From NCBI RefSeq assembly GCF_002802905.1, contig NZ_PEBK01000001.1, forward strand, positions 1-64,000: 64,000 nt of DNA, written 5' to 3'. The notes beneath the pieces were generated by a model, which saw only the letters and a program-made list of their open reading frames with translations, had not been told where the DNA came from and ran no database searches. The number at the start of each line of letters is the position of its first letter. The first letter of the stretch is position 1. The translations under genes and the position numbers were made by a program. The DNA is from Bifidobacterium simiarum. Its GTDB lineage: Bacteria; Actinomycetota; Actinomycetes; Actinomycetales; Bifidobacteriaceae. Below are positions 56,757 through 64,000 of this stretch, piece after piece.

Positions 56757-58299
56757 CGGCAAATCCAGCCCCAAGGGACGCAACCGCGCGGCCCAGGGAC
56801 GCGAGCCCAAAAACCATCACGGCGCCTCCGGCCGCAAACGGACGAACAGCGCTAGCCTGCGTCACGCGAATCCTCGACGCCTTGCCTACGAGGTGACCAT
56901 GCGAGTCGAGGAGCAGGACGGCTTCACCAACCTGCTGCTGCCCAAGGCATTGGCGGCCGCACAGCTGAGCGGCTCCGACGCAGGATTCGTCACCGAACTG
57001 GTGTACGGCACCCAGCGTTGGCGCGGCCTGCTCGACGCCGTCGTCGCGGCCGCCGCGCGACGCCGCATCGAGGACATCGACCCCGGTCTGCTCGTCGTGC
57101 TGCGGCTCGGCGTCTATCAGACGCTGTTCATGGACGTGCCTGCCCACGCGGCCGTCGACGAGACCGTGGAACTGGCCCGCCGCCTGTACGGGCGGGGCCG
57201 GGCCGGATTCGTCAACGCGGCCATGCACAAGGTCGCCGACCGCGACCGTCACGAATGGGAGTCGCTGGTCGTCTCCCGCGTACCCAAGGACCGTCCGCAC
57301 GCCCGATTGGCCGTGCGGTACTCCCACCCCGAGTGGATCGTGGACGAACTGGACGCGGCATGGCGTGCGGCCGGCTACGCCGACGATCCCGCCGCCCTGC
57401 CCGACATGCTCGCCGCGGACAACGCGACCCCGCCGGTCACCCTCGTGGCCCGTCCCGGACTGATCGCCATGGACGAGCTGATCGACCAGCTGCCGGACCA
57501 CGCCGAATATCGGATGGGCCTGTGGAGTCCGTACGCGCTGCGCGTGCACGGCGTCAACCCCGATCTGCTGCCGGCCGTCCACGCCGGTCAGGTCGGTGTG
57601 GAGGACGAAGGCAGTCAGCTGGCCGCGTTGGCCCTCGCCCACGCCCCGCTGGCAGGGGCCGTGCCCGATGCCGTCGAGAACGCCGCCGCCGAGAATGCCA
57701 CTGACGATCGTCGTTGGCTGGACATGTGCGCTGGACCGGGCGGCAAGACCGCGCTGCTGGGCGCGCTCGCCGCCTCACGCGGCGCGACGCTCACCGCGAA
57801 CGAGCCGAGCCATCATCGTGCCGAACTGGTGCGGCGGAACGTGTCCGGGCTCGCCAAAGGCACGGTCGATGAGGTGCTCGAAGTCGACGGACGCGAACTG
57901 GGGGAGCGCTTCCCCGGCCGGTTCGACCGCATTCTGGTGGACGCCCCCTGCTCCGGCTTGGGATCGCTGCGTCGCCGTCCCGAGGCCCGGTGGCGCAAGC
58001 GGGCCGAGGATCTCACCGCACTGGCCGACATCCAGCGCGGACTGCTCGACAGTGCATTGAACGCCGTGCGATCCGGAGGCGTGGTCGCCTACGTCACCTG
58101 CTCGCCGGCCCTCGCCGAAACCCGAGCGATCGTGGATGCGGCGCTCGCCGGCCGGCAGGACGTGGAACGGCTGGACGCCGCGGCGGTGCTGCGCGGGATC
58201 AACCCCGATCTGCCGCTGCCGGCGACCGGCGACGTGCAGCTGTTCGAGCAGCTGCACGACACCGACCAGATGTTCATGGCGCTGCTGCGGCGTCGGTAG
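56749..58299 (+). CDS. rsmB: 16S rRNA (cytosine-5-)-methyltransferase RsmB/Sun family
   Basis: Methylates C967 of 16S rRNA in E. coli terms. 516 residues if it begins at TTG 56749, which has GAGGGGG 6 nt upstream inside the fmt end; GTG at 56734 is the alternative. N-terminal NusB-like RNA-binding domain (LRHANPRRLAYEVTMRVEEQDGFTNLLLPKAL, VYGTQRWRGLLD). Catalytic domain: MCAGPGGKTALLGAL for SAM, VDAPCSGLGSLRRRPEARW and VTCSP with the two catalytic Cys. fmt-rsmB pairs are very widespread. Confidence 0.93.
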   Translation: MPNGKSSPKGRNRAAQGREPKNHHGASGRKRTNSASLRHANPRRLAYEVTMRVEEQDGFTNLLLPKALAAAQLSGSDAGFVTELVYGTQRWRGLLDAVVAAAARRRIEDIDPGLLVVLRLGVYQTLFMDVPAHAAVDETVELARRLYGRGRAGFVNAAMHKVADRDRHEWESLVVSRVPKDRPHARLAVRYSHPEWIVDELDAAWRAAGYADDPAALPDMLAADNATPPVTLVARPGLIAMDELIDQLPDHAEYRMGLWSPYALRVHGVNPDLLPAVHAGQVGVEDEGSQLAALALAHAPLAGAVPDAVENAAAENATDDRRWLDMCAGPGGKTALLGALAASRGATLTANEPSHHRAELVRRNVSGLAKGTVDEVLEVDGRELGERFPGRFDRILVDAPCSGLGSLRRRPEARWRKRAEDLTALADIQRGLLDSALNAVRSGGVVAYVTCSPALAETRAIVDAALAGRQDVERLDAAAVLRGINPDLPLPATGDVQLFEQLHDTDQMFMALLRRR

Positions 58300-58354
58300 T
58301 CTGCGACGGCGGTAGGCTATCAGGAACCTGTGCGAACCGCTTAGCCGGTAGGAA

Positions 58355-59788
58355 TCAGCCGACGAGAATATGCTCCGAGGGGTAGCGGAACGCCTGCGGC
58401 TGCTGGGGCCGGGAGATCGCATACGCGACGGTCATCGGTCCCAGACGGCCGATGATCATCAGCGCGGCGAGGATGTACAGCGTGCCGGGATTGTTCGGGT
58501 CGGCCACGCCGAGCGTGTAGCCGCCCAGACCGAACGCCGAGCACACCTCGAACATCACGTCGGTGAGCGAACGGTTCGTGATGCACAGCAGGGCCAGCGA
58601 CGAGACGTACACCAGTCCGGTGCAGATGCCGGTGATCGTGATCGCCTGGATCACGGTCTGGGTGTGCAGGCGCTTGCCGAAGATCGAATCGTCCCTGCGG
58701 CCCACCAGCGCGCCACGGCAGACGATCAGCAGTACGGCGAACGTGGTGACGCGGATGCCGCCGGCGGTGGAGGCGCTGCCGCCGCCGATGAACATGATCA
58801 GCGTCATGAACAGCTTGGTCTGCTCGCTCACATGTGGCATCCAGGAGATGTCGAATCCGGCGGAACGGGGCATCACCGCGGCCACCAGCGCATGGCGGAT
58901 CTTCGAGGCGAGATCGTCGGAGGGGAACAGCTCGGTGTTGTTCCATTCCATGGTGCAGAACCAGATCAGCGACAGGCACACGAGGCACATCGTGGTGACG
59001 ATCGTGAGCTTGCTGTGCAGGCTCCAGGACCGCGGCCCCTTGCGTTTGCAGGCGCAACGGAACACGTTGAGGATCACCGGGAAGCCCAGCGTGCCGATGA
59101 ACGCGGACAGCATGATCGGGATGCCGATGCCCCAGTCGTGGATGTACAGGCCGGCGGTGTCGGGCGTGAAGCCGGTGTTGTTGTACGAGGTGACGGCGAA
59201 GAACAGCGCCTCGAACAGCGCGTGGCCGACATTGTAGGGGTTCTGCCGCATCAGCGGGGTGAGCAGCAGGATGAACGCGATGATCTCCACCGAGAACGTG
59301 CAGATCAGCACGACCGCGATGACGGAGCGCACCTCGTTGAGTTTCTCGGCGCCCAGCTCGTTGGCCGTGCGGATCTTCTGCGAGACGCGGATGCGCCGGG
59401 TGATCGACATCGACAGCAGCGAGGCGAAGGTCATCACGCCGAGGCCGCCGAACTGGATGGCCAGCAGGATCACCACCTGCCCGAACATCGTCCAGTAGGC
59501 GTTGGTGCTCACGATCGCGATGCCGCAGGTCGACAGCGCGGAGGCCGCGGTGAAGAACGCGGTGTGGAAGCTGGTCGCCTCACCGGAACGGGCCGCGACC
59601 GGCAGGGACAGCAGCATGGTGACCAGAATCAGCATGACGCCGAAGTAGGCGATCGACAGTCGTCCCGGGTGGGAGACGATGCGTTCGCTTAACGGGCGTT
59701 TTCTGGAAGGGGAGTTGCGCGGTGCGGTGATCGAGCCGAACCGTCGATGCAGGGCCCTCCGCCACGTACTTCGATCTTTGCCAAGCAC
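58355..59788 (-). CDS. Potassium uptake protein, TrkH/KtrB family
   Basis: 477 residues; GTG start, weak upstream signals. Eight hydrophobic segments and four half-pore loops with the selectivity Gly: STCGIAIVST, YNNTGFTPDT, PRSAGFDISW, GLGGYTLGV. A Gly/Ser loop GGGSASTAGGIR, gating in KtrB-type channels, is present. The N-terminus is Arg-rich (HRRFGSITAPRNSPSRKRP). The NAD-binding TrkA/KtrA partner is not in this window. It lies between rsmB (convergent) and serB (same strand, 10 nt upstream), so it could be co-transcribed with serB. Confidence 0.9.
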   Translation of the reverse strand: MLGKDRSTWRRALHRRFGSITAPRNSPSRKRPLSERIVSHPGRLSIAYFGVMLILVTMLLSLPVAARSGEATSFHTAFFTAASALSTCGIAIVSTNAYWTMFGQVVILLAIQFGGLGVMTFASLLSMSITRRIRVSQKIRTANELGAEKLNEVRSVIAVVLICTFSVEIIAFILLLTPLMRQNPYNVGHALFEALFFAVTSYNNTGFTPDTAGLYIHDWGIGIPIMLSAFIGTLGFPVILNVFRCACKRKGPRSWSLHSKLTIVTTMCLVCLSLIWFCTMEWNNTELFPSDDLASKIRHALVAAVMPRSAGFDISWMPHVSEQTKLFMTLIMFIGGGSASTAGGIRVTTFAVLLIVCRGALVGRRDDSIFGKRLHTQTVIQAITITGICTGLVYVSSLALLCITNRSLTDVMFEVCSAFGLGGYTLGVADPNNPGTLYILAALMIIGRLGPMTVAYAISRPQQPQAFRYPSEHILVG

Positions 59789-59798
59789 TCAGGACACG

Positions 59799-60551
59799 CT
59801 AATGCGTGGCGTCGATGATGTCAAATGCCTTCATCAGATCACGTTCGTTGAGCACGTACGGCGCGGCCTTCTGGGTCATCGGCTTGGCGCAGAACGCGAT
59901 GCCGATGCCGGCGGCCTGAATCATCGGGATGTCGTTCGCCCCGTCGCCGATGGCCACGGTGAGCGCCATCGGGATGCCGATCGCGTCGGCCCAGCTACGC
60001 AGCGCCTCCAGCTTGCTTTCCTTGGTGACGATGTCGCCGGAGAGCCGACCGGTGAGCTTGCCGTCGCGGATCTCCAGGGAGTTGGCCAGACAGTAGTCGA
60101 TGCCGGCGTCGCGCACCAGCAGGTCGGCGATCTCATGGAATCCGCCGGAGACCACGCCCACCTTCCAGCCGCGTTCGTGCGCGACCCGGACGAGCTCCAG
60201 CGCGCCCTTGGTGAAATGGGTCTGGTGGTAGATGTCGTTGAGCACGGAGGCGTCCATGCCGGCAAGCAGGGAGACGCGCTTGGTCAGGGCCTCATGGAAG
60301 TCCAGTTCGCCGCGCATCGCCTGCTCGGTGATCTCGCTCACCTGCTCGCCGATGCCGGCGGCCTCACCGAGCATGTCGATGACCTCCTCATCGATCAGCG
60401 TGGAATCCACATCCATCACGATCAGTCTGGTGATCGAGGATTCACCGGTCACCAGCTTCGGCATCGTCAACGAAGGCATGACGAACTGCTGGGATCGCAG
60501 CTCGGACTGAGACGTCTCTTCGTGGGAGGCTGGGAAAGATTGTGCACACAT
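59799..60551 (-). CDS. serB: Phosphoserine phosphatase
   Basis: Last step of serine synthesis. 250 residues from the ATG at 60551 (AAGAAGA upstream); a TTG at 60581 would add ten residues. HAD type I with VMDVDSTLIDEEVIDMLGEAAG (DxDxT), VVSGGFHEIADLLV, and VAIGDGANDIPMIQAAGIGIAFCAKP. A short non-catalytic N-terminal part of about 45 residues replaces the ACT domain of larger SerB proteins. Divergent from the DedA gene by 38 nt, so their promoters must overlap. Confidence 0.92.
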   Translation of the reverse strand: MCAQSFPASHEETSQSELRSQQFVMPSLTMPKLVTGESSITRLIVMDVDSTLIDEEVIDMLGEAAGIGEQVSEITEQAMRGELDFHEALTKRVSLLAGMDASVLNDIYHQTHFTKGALELVRVAHERGWKVGVVSGGFHEIADLLVRDAGIDYCLANSLEIRDGKLTGRLSGDIVTKESKLEALRSWADAIGIPMALTVAIGDGANDIPMIQAAGIGIAFCAKPMTQKAAPYVLNERDLMKAFDIIDATH

Positions 60552-60589
60552 TCTTCTTATTGTCGGAAAGCGCTGGGACAATTTGCACT

Positions 60590-61321
60590 ATGTCAATCGT
60601 TACTTACACGGCAATGGCAGCCGCCACCCCGGTGTGCGAAACGGGGGAATCGGGGCTGATCGGCGCGATCACCGACTGGCTGGTGGCCCTGATGAGCCAG
60701 CTCGGGGGATTCGGCGTCGGCGCCGCCATCGCGCTGGAGTCCGTATTTCCGCCGATTCCGAGCGAGGTCATCCTGCCATTGGCCGGATTCACCGCCTCCA
60801 CCGGCCGGCTCTCCGTCATCGAGGCGGTGATCTGGGCCACCGTGGGATCGCTGGTGGGCGCGTGGACGCTCTACGGCGTGTCACGGTGGATCGGACTGGA
60901 CCGTCTGATGGTCATCGCCGACCACATCCCCGGGGTGAGCCGCGACGACCTGAACAAGGCCGACCGCTGGTTCGCCCGGTTCGGCACCTGGTCGGTGCTC
61001 ATCGGCCGCGTGATCCCCGTGGTCCGGTCCCTGATCTCCATCCCCGCCGGATTCAACGCCATGGATTTCAAGCGGTTCACCGGCTGGACGCTGCTGGGAT
61101 CGGCCGTATGGAACACGATCCTGATCGGCGCGGGATACGCGCTGGGGGAGAACTGGTGTTCGATCCTCGGCGCGCTCGGCGTCTTCGAGGACGTGATCAT
61201 CGGCGTGGTCGTGGTACTGGCGGTGCTGCTCATCGGCCGATGGGTGCGTAATCTGGTGGTGGACGGCAAGGGCGGACGGCGGTCCGCCGAAAGCGAGGTT
61301 GACGAGGTTGACGGTGAGTGA
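60590..61321 (+). CDS. DedA-family membrane protein
   Basis: 243 residues from the ATG at 60590. Four or more hydrophobic segments with the family motifs ALESVFPPIPSEVILPLAGF (re-entrant loop) and FGTWSVLIGRVIPVVRSLISIPAG. Some DedA proteins have been shown to recycle undecaprenyl phosphate across the membrane; whether this one does is unknown. A charged tail (GRRSAESEVDEVDGE) ends it. It overlaps the ARC gene by 8 nt. Confidence 0.88.
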   Translation: MSIVTYTAMAAATPVCETGESGLIGAITDWLVALMSQLGGFGVGAAIALESVFPPIPSEVILPLAGFTASTGRLSVIEAVIWATVGSLVGAWTLYGVSRWIGLDRLMVIADHIPGVSRDDLNKADRWFARFGTWSVLIGRVIPVVRSLISIPAGFNAMDFKRFTGWTLLGSAVWNTILIGAGYALGENWCSILGALGVFEDVIIGVVVVLAVLLIGRWVRNLVVDGKGGRRSAESEVDEVDGE

Positions 61322-63002
61322 ACGACCCGAGGGCGGGATGGAACACGAGACGAAGGACGTCGTAACGAAGAATGATACGACCGGTCCGGTCGACTGGGAG
61401 CATAAGTACGAGGAGATGGCCCGCCACGCCGACGTGCTGCAATCCAAGAACCATGCGCTCGCCGCGGCGCTCAACCGGGCCGGCAAGGAGCTGCGTCAGG
61501 CGAAGTCGCAGATGGCGTCGCTCGGCCAGCCTCCCGCGAACTTCGCGATCTTCATGCGGATGGACTCCTCCCATGTGGACGAGGACGGCGTGCGGCACGC
61601 CGCCGCCGAGGTGCTGATGGGATCGCGCCGCATGGTCGTGCCGGTCTCCTCGCTGGTGAACCCGGACCGGCTCGCCTGCGGCCAGACCGTCCTGCTCAAC
61701 GAGAACATGGTGGTCGTCTCCGCGCGCGACCTGCCGATCACCGGCACCGTGCGCGACGTGGTGCAGTCCCTGCCCACCGGCCGTCTGCTGGTGGCCGACC
61801 AGTCCGGCCAGACGTCGGTGGTGGAACGGGCCTCGGCGCTCGCGAACCGGCAATTCGACCGCGGCGACCGCGTGATGGTCGAATCCGCCGGCATCCTGGC
61901 CGTGGAGGCACTGCCCAAGGAGGACGAGGAGGATCTGGTGCTGGAGGAGGTGCCCGACGTCGATTTCGACGACATCGGCGGCCTTTCCGCCCAGATCGAT
62001 CAGATCCGCGACGCGGTGGAACTGCCGTTCCTGCACCGCGACCTGTTCGCCCGCTACAATCTCAAGCCCCCGCGCGGCGTCCTGCTCTACGGCCCGCCCG
62101 GCAACGGCAAGACGCTGATCGCCAAGGCCGTGGCCCACGCGCTGGCCGCCGGATCCGGATCGGACGGGACCGCCGGATCGGCAAAGGCCGCCGGATCGGC
62201 AAAGACCAACGGCGTGTTCCTTTCGGTCAAGGGCCCGGAGATCCTGAGCAAGTTCGTCGGCGAATCCGAACGCATCATCCGCTCCATCTTCGATCGGGCC
62301 CGCAAACGGGCAGAAGGCGGCAAACCGGTGATCGTGTTCATCGACGAAATGGACTCGCTGCTGCGCACCCGCGGCTCCGGCGTGTCCTCCGACGTGGAGA
62401 CCACGATCGTGCCGCAGTTCCTCGCCGAACTCGACGGCATCGAATCGCTGGGCAACGTGATCGTGATCGGCGCTTCCAACCGCGTGGACATGATCGACCC
62501 GGCCGTGCTCCGTCCCGGCCGTCTGGACGTGAAGATCCGCATCGACCGGCCCGGCCGCGACCAGGCCGCCGACATCCTGCGGCATTACCTCACCGACGAT
62601 CTGCCGTTGGCCGACGGGATGACCGCCGACGCGCTGATCGACGTGATGGTCGGCGAGATCTTCCGCCGCGACGACACCCGTCACGTCTGCGACATCCGCG
62701 ACGAGCGGGGAGACTGGACGAGCGTCTACTTCGGCGGGCTGATCTCCGGCGCCATGCTGCGCAACATCGTGGACCGGGCCAAGACCGCCGCCGTCAAGCA
62801 GTCGATCGTCTCCGGAACCGAGGCGCGGCTCGACGCCCGCCTGCTGGGCCGGGCCGTCGAGGAGGAGTACCGCGAGGCGGTGGATGCCATCACCGGCGCC
62901 AACCCGCAGCAGTGGACGCGCCTCAACGGCATCGACGTCAACCGTGCGGTGGAGCTGATCCCCGCGAAACCGACTGATCGAACCGACGATCGGAGGAACT
63001 GA
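61314..63002 (+). CDS. Proteasome-associated AAA+ ATPase ARC/Mpa
   Basis: 562 residues from GTG 61314 (GAGG 6 nt upstream); ATG 61338 is the alternative. N-terminal coiled coil (WEHKYEEMARHADVLQSKNHALAAALNRA) that binds Pup, then tandem OB folds (VPVSSLVNPDRLACGQTVLLNEN), then the AAA+ module: Walker A YGPPGNGKT, Walker B VIVFIDEMDSLLRTRGS, sensor GASNRVDMIDPAVLRPGRLD. In mycobacteria Mpa ends in Gly-Gln-Tyr-Leu, which opens the 20S gate; this protein ends TDRTDDRRN and lacks it. It could therefore act as an unfoldase without the proteasome. dop starts 1 nt after the stop. Confidence 0.92.
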   Translation: MSERPEGGMEHETKDVVTKNDTTGPVDWEHKYEEMARHADVLQSKNHALAAALNRAGKELRQAKSQMASLGQPPANFAIFMRMDSSHVDEDGVRHAAAEVLMGSRRMVVPVSSLVNPDRLACGQTVLLNENMVVVSARDLPITGTVRDVVQSLPTGRLLVADQSGQTSVVERASALANRQFDRGDRVMVESAGILAVEALPKEDEEDLVLEEVPDVDFDDIGGLSAQIDQIRDAVELPFLHRDLFARYNLKPPRGVLLYGPPGNGKTLIAKAVAHALAAGSGSDGTAGSAKAAGSAKTNGVFLSVKGPEILSKFVGESERIIRSIFDRARKRAEGGKPVIVFIDEMDSLLRTRGSGVSSDVETTIVPQFLAELDGIESLGNVIVIGASNRVDMIDPAVLRPGRLDVKIRIDRPGRDQAADILRHYLTDDLPLADGMTADALIDVMVGEIFRRDDTRHVCDIRDERGDWTSVYFGGLISGAMLRNIVDRAKTAAVKQSIVSGTEARLDARLLGRAVEEEYREAVDAITGANPQQWTRLNGIDVNRAVELIPAKPTDRTDDRRN

Positions 63003-63003
63003 C

Positions 63004-64000
63004 ATGTCCGTATTGCGCCCGATGGGCACCGAAACCGAATACGCGGTGGTCGACAAGGCCGATCCGCGAGCCAACCCGGTGCGGCTGAGCTTCGACGTGA
63101 TCGCCGGGGCGTCCGACCCCGTCACCGACCACATCCGATGGGACTACCGGGGCGAGGACCCGGTCAACGACGCGCGCGGATACCGTCTGGAACGCGCCTC
63201 GGCCCGGCCCGAGATGCTCACCGACTCGCCGCAGCTGCAGCTGACCAACGCCGTGGCACCCAACGGCGGGCGCATCTACGTCGACCACGCGCACCCGGAG
63301 TATTCCGCGCCGGAGACGCTCGACCCGTTCGAGGCGGTGCGCTACGACCACGCCGGCGACCTGCTGATGCTCGCCGCGGCGCGCAGGGCCTCGTCCGCGG
63401 ACGGCCGGCGCATCGAACTGTACCGCAACAACGTGGACGGCAAGGGTGCCAGCTGGGGCTCCCACGAAAGCTACCAGATCAGCCGGTCGGTGCCGTTCGA
63501 CGATCTGGAATACCTGATGATGCTGCACTTCGTCACCCGGCAGATCTACTGCGGATCCGGCCGCGTGGGGCTGGGCGAGCACAGCGAGGGCGAGGGATTC
63601 CAGCTGTCGCAGCGGGCCGACTACATGCATGCGAAGGTGGGCCTGCAGACCACGTTCGACCGGCCGATCGTCAACACCCGCGACGAATCGCACAGCACCG
63701 ACGACTACCGCCGTCTGCATGTGATCGTCGGCGACGCGAACTGCATGGACGTGCCCGACGCCCTCAAGCTCGGCACGACCAGCATGGTCGCGTGGCTGGC
63801 CGAGGAGGCGGTGCGCCGCGGAGAATCGGTGCGTGACCTGCTCGGCGGGATCGAGCTGGCCGACCCGGTGGCCGCGATCCACACGGTGTCGCATGATCTG
63901 AGTCTGAAGGCCGTGCTGCCGGTGGATTCCGGGGAGGCGACCGAGGCTGTGTCCGGGGTGCCGGCGGGTGCGGCTGAGTCCGGGGATCCGACCGGCGTGA
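63004..64000 (+). CDS. dop: Pup deamidase/depupylase Dop (3' end outside window)
   Basis: Open from ATG 63004 (GGAGGA 7 nt upstream) to the window edge, 332 codons without stop; full proteins are about 500 residues. Begins SVLRPMGTETEYAVVDKADP: the GxETEY motif holds the carboxylates that bind magnesium in the Dop/PafA glutamine-synthetase-like fold. HIRWDYRGEDPVNDARGYRLERASARPEMLTD and GGRIYVDHAHPEYSAPE fit Dop, which precedes pup and pafA in actinobacteria. RNNVDGKGASWGSHESYQ continues the active site. The last part (EATEAVSGVPAGAAESGDPTGV) is a low-complexity Gly/Ala/Glu insert. It would deamidate Pup-Gln and remove Pup from substrates. Confidence 0.9.
   Translation, partial: MSVLRPMGTETEYAVVDKADPRANPVRLSFDVIAGASDPVTDHIRWDYRGEDPVNDARGYRLERASARPEMLTDSPQLQLTNAVAPNGGRIYVDHAHPEYSAPETLDPFEAVRYDHAGDLLMLAAARRASSADGRRIELYRNNVDGKGASWGSHESYQISRSVPFDDLEYLMMLHFVTRQIYCGSGRVGLGEHSEGEGFQLSQRADYMHAKVGLQTTFDRPIVNTRDESHSTDDYRRLHVIVGDANCMDVPDALKLGTTSMVAWLAEEAVRRGESVRDLLGGIELADPVAAIHTVSHDLSLKAVLPVDSGEATEAVSGVPAGAAESGDPTGV

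Overview
The window is a high-GC Gram-positive chromosome segment that reads as Bifidobacterium. Evidence: a one-piece AdhE, a PriA that has lost its helicase motifs, an EF-P with the PGKGPAF loop, Mpa/ARC followed by Dop, a carA-carB-pyrF-gmk cluster, and a metK leader that looks like the SAM-VI riboswitch, a class known mainly from bifidobacteria. I cannot assign a species.

Layout. 1-3124: adhE, with a promoter overlapped by a Rex/Crp-like palindrome. 3303-10890: an accessory metabolic island with a glycyl-radical-enzyme activase, a DeoR-type regulator, a CVE-type glycyl radical enzyme, a fructose-6-phosphate-aldolase-like protein, a ROK sugar kinase and a PTS EIIC permease that has no EIIB or EIIA. 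The gene set matches the E. coli ybiW/pflD-fsa loci, reported to run radical-mediated 'anhydroglycolysis' (1,5-anhydrohexitol 6-phosphate to 1-deoxyfructose 6-phosphate, then glyceraldehyde 3-phosphate plus hydroxyacetone). Here the phosphorylating PTS seems to be replaced by EIIC plus a ROK kinase. Direct copies of a ~68-bp palindromic repeat bracket the island. 10979-15022: a lone AbiEi/Vsr-like gene, a GlcU-type transporter and an MFS transporter, separated by further copies of that repeat. 15068-25079: acetolactate decarboxylase, dapB, dapA, RNase J, PepN and a PucR-type regulator. 25080-26841: 1.7 kb with no gene, built of several hairpin repeat families. 26842-32253: a complete oligopeptide ABC operon in the order B, C, D, F, A. 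32618-34725: glmM and def. 35042-39472: rpsL, rpsG, fusA, tuf. 39473-40695: repeats around a DUF559 gene. 40696-48206: efp, nusB, carA, carB, a pyrF-like gene with a degenerate active site, gmk. 48423-58299: ilvD (minus), rpoZ, SAM-VI-like leader and metK, priA, a HAD phosphatase, fmt, rsmB. 58355-60551: TrkH and SerB on the minus strand. 60590-64000: DedA, ARC ATPase and a dop gene cut by the window edge.

Main points of interest: the EIIC/ROK version of the glycyl-radical locus; several families of intergenic elements whose stems change by compensating substitutions between copies (best seen after dapB and gmk, around 17.2/39.6/40.4 kb, and at 17.4/25.3/25.6 kb); a PyrF paralogue that has lost the catalytic Lys and one Asp; and lone Vsr/DUF559-type proteins bracketed by palindromic repeats.

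All calls are from reading the sequence; no database search was possible.
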